NCBI RefSeq assembly: GCF_958298935.1
Contig: NC_084938.1
Span: 8,129,501 to 8,193,500, forward strand
Length of the DNA stretch: 64,000 nucleotides
Source: Phragmites australis
Taxonomy: Eukaryota > Streptophyta > Magnoliopsida > Poales > Poaceae
Direction of reading: 5' to 3'
Shown: in pieces, positions 54,454 to 64,000 of the stretch
Numbering within the stretch: the stretch's first letter is position 1
How the letters are laid out: every line of letters begins with the position of its first letter
Position numbers and translations under genes: made by a program
Notes under the pieces: model-generated
What the model saw: only the letters and a program-made list of their open reading frames with translations
Databases searched by the model: none
What the model was told of the DNA's origin: nothing

Positions 54454-55085
54454 CCTTCGCTAGGGAGGGGCATTGCGAGTTTCTCGAGGAGGGAAAGGAG
54501 GGTCTTGAGGGCCTCGAATGCTGCCTAGCACTCCGGAGTCCAGCTGAACGGTTCGGAGCCCCTCAGCATTTTGAAGAAGGGGAGGCTATGCTCAGCAGAT
54601 TTGGCGAGGAAGCTGCTAAGGGCTGCGAGGCGGCTGGCCAAGCGTTGTTTTTCTTTTGGATGGGTGGGAGGTGACATCTCTACGATGTCCTGGATCTTGC
54701 CATGGTTGGCCTCGATGCCTCTCCAGGAGACGAGATATCCCAACATTTTTCCTGCCTTCGTGCCGAACACGCATTTCTCCGGGTTCAGTTGTATGCCTGC
54801 AGCCCGGAGGCTATCAAACGTTTCTTGCAGGTCGGCGCCGTGGTTGGTTTCATGTTGGCTTTTCACCACGATATCGTCTACGTAGGCTACGACATTGCGA
54901 CCCAGTTGCTATTGCAGTACCTTGTGTATTAGACAAGAGAAGGTGGCCCCAGCATTTCGAAGGCCGAAAGGCATCCGGACGTAGCAGTATACCCCGAAGG
55001 GGTAATGAAGCTGGTCTTGCTCTCATCCTTTATCGCCATCCACACCTGGTGGCACCTGGAGTAGGCATCCAAGAAACTCAACCAC
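54454..55085 (-). pseudogene. Tat-type gypsy RT fragment, right part
   Basis: Minus strand encodes reverse transcriptase: FLDAYSRCHQVWMAIKDE near 55080-55030, active site YVDD at 54884-54873, then QETFDSLRAAGIQLNPEKC and a connection region to FSWTPEC. It joins the RNase H part at 46384-46662 across the younger insertion. Frame breaks and a TAG at 54522-54524 are present. The N-terminal RT part is missing beyond 55085. Confidence 0.8.
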
Positions 55086-55811
55086 GCCTAGTCAGAGGAT
55101 CAGAGCGCCTTAGCATATACTGTTTTCACCTATGTCAATCTTTTTTATGTTTTATCTTTTCTTTTCTTAGCTGTGTGTATCTTGGCTATACAGAAACCAG
55201 AAATATTCTTAGTGCGATTATATAACCTTAATGTAATTATCTAAGTTAATAAAAACTTCCTTTATAAAAAAAAAGACAGGATGCAAGGGAACTATCATGC
55301 ACACTCGAATGTATCTTCACACGCATGATCCTGACGAACCGCACGTGCAATTTGAACGTATTATCACTCTCATGCACAGTCTACAGCTTCGTTGCTCATC
55401 CTCCCATGATATTTGTGGCTTACTCCGATGCGCAATGGGTGGGCTTCCCTCATGAGTTCAACTTCCAGGTATTGATTCTTCCTCGACTATCACTTGGTTT
55501 TCATGGTCAACCTAGTAGCACCATGCCGTCTCCCATTCCATTCCAGAGATAGAATACCACAACGTTACTACTTGCTTAATTAAGCTGGTAAAAGCGGCAT
55601 GCTATTAAGTGGACGACGGTTTCGTACATTTACTATACATTTATTTGTATACCAAAAGTCTTCTCTGTAATTCTTGGTCAGTGATTGTTTGTTGTTGATC
55701 TATCCAAATTACACTAGGAAAACTCTCAGACATGTAAGAAAATTCTGTAAAGAATAATAATAATTTGTCACCCACAAATAACCTCCGAAAATATGGGAAA
55801 TCTCGTAGTGA
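55086..55811. other. Unassigned, ends of nested repeats
   Basis: Positions 55090-55270 are T-rich and end 'ataaaaacttcctttat' plus an A9 run, which could be a LINE or SINE 3' end. The open frames at 55325-55552 have no domain. No gene is supported. Confidence 0.35.
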
Positions 55812-55951
55812 CACTACAAGGGATAAGGATATTTGTGGAGAAAAGTTTCATCAAAAAAAGACTCTTTTTCATCACAAAACGGTATTTGTGGCGATTTTTT
55901 CAATCACCACTACTCTCCACAAATACTCATGTCGTAAATAATATAGTGATG
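55812..55951. mobile_element. Small CACTA-type MITE (candidate)
   Basis: The segment starts CACTACAAGGG and ends ATAGTG, with an inverted 'tatttgtggag' / 'ctccacaaata' pair inside. It is about 140 bp. No matching 3-bp flank was found, so the boundaries are tentative. Confidence 0.45.
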
Positions 55952-56238
55952 TTTTTTCCTCTTAAATGCCTATGCTCATTAGGGATGAATGGCCTCTCAT
56001 GAAGGCTACGATCATCCAATTCAATTTAGAACCATTGTACAAATCATGTGACATTGATTTAATCACCATTTTGTGCGCTGACGCATGGACCACACACAAA
56101 TCATGTGACATTGATTTGATCATCATTTTGTGCGCTAACGGATGGACCACAGCGACGCCCATGCTTTTGATGTGCTAGGATGTTTGTTGTTAGTAGTTAG
56201 AGTGGTTGCATTCAGCACTCGGTTCCTTGTGTAATATC
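55952..56238. other. No gene; short direct repeat
   Basis: The phrase 'aaatcatgtgacattgattt' occurs at about 56040 and 56098, separated by 58 bp, each followed by 'atcattttgtgcgc'-type text. This is a diverged two-copy tandem repeat. No coding domain. Confidence 0.6.
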
Positions 56239-56464
56239 TGTTAAGAAATCTGGAATTTTATAATTGAATATGATTTTCTTGATTTCTTTAAAGATTCCGT
56301 ATTATCTCTTAGGATTTTTTACACTATATATATGGGGCAGAACCTCTCATTGTAAACACAGATAAATGAAGAAGAGAAAGTTTTTCCCCTATACTGTGTC
56401 TCCTTTGTGCAATTTTTTATTGAGGGATCTCTGAACTACACCTGGTAGTAATGGTTTCTCAACA
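56239..56464 (+). mobile_element. Copia 5' LTR, 226 bp
   Basis: The block runs from TGTTAAGAAATC to TTTCTCAACA with a TATATATATGGGG box near 56325-56338 and 'tcattgtaaacacag' downstream. It is followed at once by CGTTATCAGCACGA, the usual primer region of small-LTR plant copia elements of the Retrofit/Ale type. The 3' LTR is not in the window as far as I can see. Confidence 0.8.
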
Positions 56465-57872
56465 CGTTATCAGCACGAATCTCTACCGGAGACCAAACTA
56501 GCGGAATAAATCTACCTACGACAGATCTACACAACATCGACATCGAGCGGACAGGTCATGGCCTAGCCTATATGCCCTACGCGGCATGAATTTACTACAA
56601 TATGAACATGCTACAGTATGTCATTCTTGATCCTCACCGGATCCCGCTCGTGGTAGATGGATTCAGATGAATTGGTAGAACACATGTAGATTGTTTTTTT
56701 TTCTACGGCAAGTGGAACGGCCAAGCCATATTACTCACGGCCATGATGATCGCGCCACCACTCAAAGCCAGCTCTGTGCGGCCATATGCACACGCCGTCA
56801 CAGCTGAATGCGCCACCCTACCTGCTACACGTGCTGCCCATCCTTGCAGGCCTGCACGCCATCCCTACCGCTACCCTGTGGCCACACACCAAATCAGCTC
56901 GCCATCGCCCATGGGGACTAGCCAGACGCAGATGAAGCCTGTCGCCTTGTTGTCATGTTGTCCTGGCCCTGCAGGCCGGCACCCATGCGCAACCACCATG
57001 AAGCATACCACACCTAACTAGACCCCCGCTAGAAGGGGCACGTGGTACCCGTCCGACCCTAATGCGTCACATCGGGTTGAATGCCGTTGTCGCGTGAGTA
57101 CGCATCTGCCTGGCCGTGACACATGCGCCGCGCTGCTTGGTTTGTGCAGCCATCGCTTTCAACATGACACCAAGCTGGCCGGGCATGGTCACACCTACAC
57201 GCGAGCCGCACGCAAGCGGTCGGGCCACCATCCGCCATGCGCCGTTCCTTGTGATGTCCGCGCGCTCCTCCCACGCGCCGCGTTCTGCGCTACCCGCGCA
57301 CGCACCACGTCATGCGCCACCTGTGCGCGCCCGTTGCCAACTCAGGTGGGTCTTATGGCCTCCACCACCGAATGAAAACAGGGGTAGGTGGAAACCCTAA
57401 TCCCGGGTGGATCGGGTCAAATGGGCCGGTAGCCCATTAGAGGAAATTAGGCCCAATAAAGGAAGAAAAACCAATGAAAATAAAGGGATAAGCTACATAG
57501 GCCAGCTAGAAAGAATAGTAATAGGCCGAAATAGAAAAGGAGGTTACAACAATTTTTCAAATATGGTCATGTGGTTTTTGGAAATTACGCAAATCCTACA
57601 ATTTTGCGTATAAACCCAAAGACTTTGCAGAAAACCCCGAAAGTACTTTTTCTTGCCTAAAAGTACCTCTAACATTGAATTTTGCATCTATTTTTGCAAT
57701 GATGCAGTATTTATTTCTATGTTATTATTACTATTTAAATTGCCTGTTATGCATTTAAATTCAGCAATATTCGTATAATAGCATAGAAAGTATCGGAAAA
57801 TTTGCACTAATCCTATCTAGCAACACGATGCAACCTTACCAGCAATAATGCTTGTGTCATCAAAATTTGTAG
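56465..57872 (+). other. Copia primer site and leader
   Basis: The primer region lies at 56465-56478. A GC-rich stretch at 56740-57400 has many short open frames but no domain, then AT-rich DNA runs up to the gag ATG at 57873. The GC-rich part may be captured sequence, but I cannot identify it. Confidence 0.5.
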
Positions 57873-59816
57873 ATGGCTAGCATCACGAATAAGGAAGTCG
57901 TTGTGTTGAGTGCAGATGGCTGCAACTATCTCACTTGGACGTCGGATGTCCGAATTGTACTAGGAGCAAAAAAGCTCTGCGCTGCCATTGGTTTAGGAAC
58001 AAGTACTGCAATTGTTCCACAAAGGATGAGAATGATCAGACACTTAATTTTCTATGCCACCATTTCTTTCCCACTTTGAAGGATGAGTACATGGAAATGA
58101 ACAGTACTAAGGCACTATAGGACGCACTGCAGGAGCGTTTTGAGCACCTTAAGTACACCATCAAGCCTCTTGCAGAGTAAGAATGGGTCCACCTCCGCTT
58201 TTGTGACTACAAGCATATCAAAGAGTATAACTCCACGCTGCACCATATTTGCACACTTCTGTGTCTCTATGGGAAAGAGATCAAAGAAGAGGAGAAAATT
58301 GAGAAGACTCTCTCCACTTTCCACCCGAATACTGCAGAATCCGCACACAATCACCGTCAACCAAAATACAAGACGTATTCTGAACTGATTCATGTGTTGC
58401 AGGTTCATGAAGTTCATGGCAAAGTCAGAAACAAGAACTTCTTATCCCAGCCGCAAGGAAAGAGCATTGCCTAGAAGTCAATCACAACTCTTTCAAAGAT
58501 GCAAGAACCGTAATAAGAAACGGGGGAAGGGAAGAAGGAAAGTAATAGCAAACAAGGTCAAGCCTGGCGATGATAATGGCAAGACAAAGAAAGAAGTCAA
58601 GCCATATGGTGAGCAAAACCAGTCATCCTATAAGTGCAGTGTTTGGGGCCATTAGTCCCGAATCTGCAAAGCACTATAGCATGCTGTGGTGGCATACTAG
58701 AAGAAGAACGAGCATCCAGAAGCACACCTCGCCATTGCAGTGGGAATGGAGGTGGACAAAGTAGCTGCATTTGAAAGGGAAGCATCTCACATGGAGGTTG
58801 ATGATGCTCCCACATTGGTAGTAAAAGACCTCCCTATGAAGGATGCAGAGGCCTCTACTTTGCCTTCTTCCACTACCATAGAAGATGCCATGAAGGATGA
58901 AGCGGAAAAGAAAACCATTGAAGAAGAAGTGGCCGAATATTTCGCAGACTCTATCTAGAATTAGAGTAATTAGCCATCCATTTAGTTGTTGAATTTAGAG
59001 GGATTGAATGAATAAATGAGAGCTCTAGAAGAGCAAGCTTAGCTGCAAACTATATTTTTTGGTATATATAGAATATGTGTGGCGCTCGTATGGAGGAAGT
59101 ATGTATTGTGGATAGTGGAACCACAAACACCATCTTAAGAGAAAAGATGTATTTATGGTCTATTAGAAATAGCTCTAGAAAAGTGACGACTATCACTGGT
59201 GGTGATAATTGCATAGTAAATTCTAGAAGAGTCATAGGCCCTGTTTGGCACAGCTGAAACTTATGGGCTTTTGCTGAAAGCGGTTTTTGCTAAAAGCTGC
59301 TTATGGCTTATACCAAAAGCTGTTGGCTTTTATGAGAAATTTTTAGATTCTTAACACACTAGCTTTTCAAAAAAGTCACTCTCAACCAGCTTATCAGCTT
59401 TTAGTTCATTTCATCAGAAGCTAGCTTTTCAAAAGCTAGCAATAAGCCAGCCTATTTGTTTTAGCTTATAGCTTCTGAGAAGCAGAAGCCGCCAATAAGC
59501 TATGCCAAACAGGGCCATAGTCATACTATCTATGGGAATTACTTTGCACATTGAAGAAGCATTGTTGTACCATGAATCTACAAGAAATCTCTTAAGTTTT
59601 AAAGATATTTGAGTTAACGGTTTCCATGTAGAAATTTGTGAAGATGGTAGGGAGCACCACTTTATCACAAGCATGATAGTGAAGTGAGAATACTAGAAAA
59701 ACTTCCCTCCATGAGCGGTGGCTTACACTTGGCTCACATTAAAGCACCTGAAGTGTTCGCTACCTTAAAGATTGTGTTTCATAGTGCATGATTATTCTCC
59801 CTATGGCATGATAGAT
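57873..59816 (+). pseudogene. Ty1/copia gag-protease, degenerate
   Basis: Gag starts MASITNKEVVVLSADGCNYL and TWTSDVRIVLGAKKL at 57873. After a frame change near 58020 the capsid continues (ALQERFEHLKYTIKPLAE, HHICTLLCLYGKEIKEEEKI). A knuckle remnant YKCSVWGH is near 58632-58655. The protease block EEVCIVDSGTTNTILREK lies at about 59090-59145 with the DSG active site intact. The protease frame is interrupted by a MITE at 59237 and resumes at 59520 to about 59805 (LYHESTRNLLSFKDI). The element is cut off at 59817 by a long LTR, so integrase and RT are missing. Confidence 0.8.
59234..59519. mobile_element. MITE with 14-bp perfect TIRs
   Basis: A 280-bp element (59237-59516) with perfect terminal inverted repeats GGCCCTGTTTGGCA and a 3-bp direct duplication ATA on each side. 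Internal AGCT-rich text is strongly self-complementary. The 3-bp duplication suggests PIF/Harbinger (Tourist-like). It lies inside the copia protease frame, and removing it reconnects the reading frame. Confidence 0.88.
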
Positions 59817-61290
59817 TGTCATGCCTGGTTTTTCTAAAGAATAACCAGGTGCATTCCATATGTATGCTAGGATCAGTTTCATCATACATATGGTGATATA
59901 TCAGTGATATATAATTCTACATCGAACAAAAATAACTTTATTGACATAAATACCAGAGTTTACAAGATAGCAGCGGAAGAACACAAGAGGACTCCTATGG
60001 ATCTTCTAGGCACACCACAAGCAGGTGATTAGGGGCAATGCGACCTAGGACGCTTTGTCTTCAATCAATGGTCTCCAGCTTCCTTGATCTCTTTGTAGTC
60101 TTCTTCAACTGAGCAGCATTTATTATTAGAAATAGCAAGTGTGAGTACATATCATACTTCGCAAGTGTAGGAAAGCATGACATGGGTCTTAAGTCAACAA
60201 ATGGTTAGACACTAATTTACTGCACTAAACAACCTTAACCTATAACTCCAACAACAAGCATCCTAGTTACTATGTGTGAAGACACAGCTTAAACAAGAGG
60301 AACAGCTCATCGAATTTCATCCGACTATCAAACTAACCAGATATTCCATATCCAGCTACCAAAACTTACTGGGTAATCCTATTACCTGGCTACCCGACCA
60401 ACCATACCAAAACCCCGATCCCAACTAATCAAGAAGAAGTCCAAGCCGCTTTTGACCGTGAGCATGGCTGATCGATCAGTTTGATACTCTATAGAGTTTG
60501 CCCATCTTTCCTCACGGGTCATGATTTCATCACCCGCATTACCAGGTGACAGTCTCCATGTTGTTGTTCTGATCAAGCACTTATACACTTCCTATGGTGT
60601 GTCACCAGGAGGTCACTACAAGGCCTTTACAAAGCTCCCACTGACCCGTAAGAACCCACTGAGTTTCACCGCTAACAGTGATTCCATCACTACAGAAACC
60701 TCGTCTTGTGCCACTCAATCGTCTAATGGTGCTCACAGAATCAAAGGGGTGGGTAATTAATTGGCCAGACCATACCCAAATAGGCCCCATGGATGGTTGC
60801 ATTTTTGCTTGGTTACAGGCTTCAAGAAGCAGTCCTTAGGATCCCACACAGGAACAAACATATTCCCACCATGCACCACAACACATGTGCCTTCTTGCAC
60901 CATCCTCAAACCAGTCATTCTGTTAGGATCCCTATACCATGTTGCTACAAAAAAATTACCATACCCGGTTCGTGTTGCATAATCATTAGTCAAGTTTAAC
61001 TCATAACTAATCCATGACGGCTGCTAGCATATCTACCCTTTGCTTCCATGACTTGATCAACGACAACAAGGATAATCAAACAATTACTAGTAAACCCTAT
61101 TCATAGGTTTCCAATTTAGACAAGCATGAAAGAAGAATAAAAAAATAATATAAATATCCTGAAATAGGTGCAAGTTATTCAAGGACACTTGCCTGGATGC
61201 TGCTCATAATCTTCGTAAACTAGGTCTTGGAATATCCAAAAGTCTTGACTGTGCATATCATCGATTCTTCTAGACACATCGTACTCTAAT
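59817..61290 (-). repeat. Long gypsy LTR fragment (U5 side)
   Basis: It starts TGTCATGCCTGGTTTT, aligning with the TGTCACACCCGGTTTT end at 8433, and shares later blocks in order ('gcagcggaa', 'caagtgtgagtacat', 'ggacacttgcct'). It stops by about 61290. The copia element it interrupts does not resume, so the other end is deleted. Confidence 0.65.
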
Positions 61291-61549
61291 TATGAAGACA
61301 TGGTTTTGAGAGGGTTGCTTATTCTGGGGTTGGGAAGACTATTTTCACCACACCTACTACCCTAGAAGCTGAAAAGTTCAAAATCAATACTCCTCCACAA
61401 CCCACCAAGAAGAAACTCACACCACAGACTCTAAAAAAAATCCATTCCACCACACAAGAGAGCTCCACAGCCAAAGATGAGAGCACACTGGCCTCGATCA
61501 AGTCCATTCCCCAACATGTTAGGGGCCTGACAGGAGCAATTGGCTGTAG
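61291..61549. other. No gene recognised
   Basis: Junction DNA between the long LTR fragment and the Tat-type remnant, with short frames only. Confidence 0.4.
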
Positions 61550-62098
61550 AGGAGTCAGAGGATCGAGGCTCCTTAGCAGGTCCAGACGAGTTCCTCCGCA
61601 TCAGTAATGATAATGGGCTAGTATAGCCCCTGGCGGAGTACCTTGCTAGTGAGGGATCGAGGTGCGAGGAGACTGCCACAGAGGCCTTCGTGCATTTGCT
61701 GAAGGAGGTCAGCCCCCTACTCCCTAGCGACATAGCGGAGGAGAGGGTGCAAACTCCAGCCCTGTAGAGGGCTTTGTCGACCAAGAGGTAGCCTCTGGCG
61801 CGTTGCCTAGTGCGATGAAGCTCAACAGGGTCATCGTGCTCCTTTGGTCCATTTAGGAAAGAGAGGAGTGTGGCCCTCTAGTCTAGGGGTGTAATGGGCA
61901 GGACACTGGAGGCAACCTCGTCAGGGGTACCCGCTACTGAGTTATGGAGAACTTCGAAAAAGGCCCCTTTCGGTAGGGCTATGCTCCCAGCAGTAGCCTT
62001 CGGTAGGGCATCAGCCTCTTGGTTATCTGTGCATGGTATGCTTCACACTGAGATGCCACGATAGGACACCTCGGCATTGCATATGGCTTCGAGGTATT
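61550..62098 (-). pseudogene. Tat-type gypsy polyprotein fragment
   Basis: Read from 62098 leftwards on the minus strand: EYLEAICNAEVSYRGISV, then the IPCTDNQEADAL block, a FFEVLHNS linker, RQRARGYLLVDKALYRAGVC and so on. This is the additional RNase H to integrase linker of Tat-lineage elements. Stops interrupt it. Its upstream part lies beyond the CACTA insertion, at 63245-64000. Confidence 0.75.
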
Positions 62099-63244
62099 CA
62101 CTATGTGAAAAACAGACAAAGGAAACACGAAATTAGTGACGAGTTGTAATATGACCCATCATTTATGTTAAAAGTGACGAGTTATTTTAGGCCAGTCATA
62201 AGTGACGGGTCAAGTTGTGACCCATCACTTATGACTCTTCATCAGTGATGGGTCATCCTAGGTCAGACATAAGTGATGAGTCAAGTTATGATCCATCACT
62301 AATGACTAACTCATCAGTGATGGGTCATCCAAGAGAATCCGTAGTGACAGGTCAGTTTTGACCTGTCACAAATGATGAGTTTTGACCCGTGAGAATAGAT
62401 AAAAGAATCTTAATTAGTCAATAATTAGATGTATTAGTCAATCAATTTGATGAAATATTAGATGTATTAGCCCATCAACCCTTCAGTTTTTTTTACGTAG
62501 TTGTGACATGTCTAACATATCCTTCATAATGTATCAATTATAAATCTAGCTAGTATTAATTAAAAATAATAACTATAATTTCCTGTATCCAATAGTAAAA
62601 TTTTCATTGATTTGCAAACCATAAAATGTGTAGTAAAATGGTAAAAGCAAATATCATTTTTATAAAGCAATTTGATTTATAGTAGTGTATTCGCATTTTT
62701 TTATTTTTATTTTATTTTTCTCTTATTTTTTCTCACCTCACAAACACTAGAATAGGAACCATTGTACACAAACACGCGTTCCAAAAATGGTGCAGAAACT
62801 TTCAGGGGCGAGAACTCAATCTTCCAAGCCATTTTTGACATCGAAAAATTTGCCTAACCTAACAAAGTAGGGGGGGAGATGTAACTTTTTCTGTAGATGT
62901 CCGTAGAATCAAAAGACATCGAAATCAAAGTCCGTATGCAAGAGTTATGCTCGTTTAACCGAAGATAATCCGGATTAACTGGTTTGTGTGTCTATTGTAC
63001 AAAGCTCAAAAGTGACGGGTCATAACTGTGACCCATTACTTATTACAAGTCAAAAGTGATGGGTCATAGTTATGACCCGTCACTTATTACCTCGGCAAAA
63101 AGGTTAAAAGGATAAAATATCCTGATTCCTTCTGAACGCAAGCGAGGGTGAAGTGGTAAGGTGGAGACATGCGTGAGGGTAGGTCGTGAGTTCAATTTCC
63201 ATGGTACGCACATTATGAAAACATCTTAAAAAATAGCAAGGGAC
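62099..63244. mobile_element. CACTA-type element within Tat fragment
   Basis: The left end CACTATGTGAAAAACAGACA at 62099 starts exactly where the Tat reading frame breaks. Positions 62130-62400 and 63010-63095 are packed with inverted GTGACGGGTCA / TGACCCGTCAC units, a typical subterminal array. No transposase is present. The middle (62740-62960) resembles a gypsy leader. The right terminal repeat was not found before the Tat frame resumes near 63245. Confidence 0.65.
63147..63199 (+). other. tRNA-like A-box/B-box module, degraded
   Basis: GTGAAGTGGTAAGG near 63148 resembles an A-box and GAGTTCAATTT at 63189-63199 a decayed B-box, with about 41-42 bp spacing. The text after it ('atggtacgcacattatgaaaac') parallels that after the module at 20186-20237. 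Confidence 0.4.
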
Positions 63245-64000
63245 GGCTTCATATTTGGCAATGTTGTTGGTTGTCTTGAATTCCAAGCAAGCGACAAACA
63301 CGGCTCACTAGCCTGTCGAGGAGATGAGGACTGCTCCGACCCCCACGTCGGTGGACCCATACGCCCTGTCGGTGTATATCATCCATATATCTTGGGGACT
63401 GGCTGCTAGGGTCAATGCATTGGGGGTAGTCCATTCAGCGATGAATTCAGCCAAGATCTGCGACTTGATGGTAGGCCGAGCCACAAACTTTGAAGGGTGC
63501 TAATTCCATGGCCCACTTGCCTATACGTCCTGACACCTAGCGATTATGTAACATGTCGCCTAGTGGGTACGAGGTTGGTATTTTGATGTCATAGGTGAGG
63601 AAGTAATGTTGGAGATTGCATGAGGCCATCAGGAGTGCATACGCCATCTTCTCAAGCTCGGTGTAGCGTGTTTTGACCCTAGCTAGGGCCTCTGAAATAT
63701 AGTAGATCGCCCCGTTGACCAGAGCGGCCCTCACTCTCCTCTTCCCGCATGAGTACCGCACTTATAGCGAAGGAAGAGACAGATAAGTACAAGAGGAGTC
63801 CTTCACCGAGAAGGGGTATAGCCAACGTCTTGAGATCGAAGAGGTGACCCTTGAGGACCTCGAAGGCTGCCTGGCACTCCACTATCCACCTGAAAGGTTC
63901 AGAGCCCCGTAATGTTTTGAAAAATGGAAGGTTGTGCTTGGTGGACTTAGCGAGTAAATGGCTGAGGGCTACGAGGTGTCCTGCCAGGTGTTGGACCCCC
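63245..64000 (-). pseudogene. Tat-type gypsy RT/RNase H fragment, runs off window
   Basis: Minus-strand text includes the RT-RNase H junction near 63990-63840, RNase H LLLYLSVSSFAISAVLMREE (about 63815-63760) and YFLTYDIKIPTSYPLGDMLH (about 63595-63540). It continues through a GRIGKWAMELAPF block to an additional RNase H end VACLEFKTTNNIAKYEA at about 63300-63250. Frame changes separate these. It is homologous to 46384-55085 minus the insertion. The rest lies outside the window. Confidence 0.8.

Noticed and set aside
54656..55225. Plus-strand 189-codon frame
   Set aside because: It is a shadow of the minus-strand Tat-type reverse transcriptase with YVDD.

Overview
This is nuclear DNA of a flowering plant, almost certainly a grass. 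The evidence is a CYP96-type cytochrome P450, intron-bearing fragments of two plant RNA-metabolism genes, and a dense nested load of grass-type transposable elements: Ty3/gypsy, Ty1/copia including a Sirevirus, CACTA, Helitron and MITEs. There are no bacterial-style operons, and no rRNA gene, canonical tRNA gene or CRISPR array was seen. The species cannot be fixed from the sequence.

Layout. 1-2690 is degenerate repeat DNA, probably gypsy-LTR-derived. 2690-4145 is the 5' part of a minus-strand copia element (LTR, PBS, broken gag). 4146-7207 has no recognisable gene. 7208-8090 is a Sirevirus-like LTR fragment. 8433-12383 is a 3.95-kb solo LTR with a perfect target duplication. 13410-18919 is a minus-strand Sirevirus copia element that kept its gag and 3' linker but lost all of pol. 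About 19110-26731 is wrecked CACTA transposon sequence (TNP2 C-terminus, a second gene with an Ulp1-like protease end, subterminal repeats). 27531-29069 is the only convincing intact host gene, a CYP96 P450 on the minus strand, with a Stowaway MITE beyond its 3' end. 29926-46383 holds three Helitron-like 5' termini, a five-exon DEAD-box helicase fragment (RH39-like), a three-exon Pumilio-24-like fragment, an old gypsy element (33778-41581) inserted in a small Helitron, and a candidate CACTA-like MITE. 46384-55085 is a Tat-type gypsy fragment split by a structurally complete 7,786-bp gypsy element (46663-54448, 5-bp duplication, 909-bp LTRs). 56239-59816 is a copia element carrying a MITE and cut by another long LTR (59817 to about 61290). 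61550-64000 is a second Tat-type fragment interrupted by a CACTA element.

The genes do not form a pathway. CYP96 enzymes are mid-chain or terminal hydroxylases of long aliphatic substrates, with cuticular-wax alkanes as the best-known case. The helicase and Pumilio pieces are pseudogenic. The rest is transposon coding sequence with visible lesions.

Most unusual observations: (1) eight copies of an 11-bp motif in the Sirevirus 3' linker that read, on the element's sense strand, like an LTR-end/PBS junction; (2) tRNA-like A-box/B-box modules with nearly equal spacing in two different CACTA elements; (3) two gene-capturing Helitron-like segments a few kilobases apart, both carrying RNA-metabolism genes; (4) a 117-bp imperfect foldback at 21339-21455.
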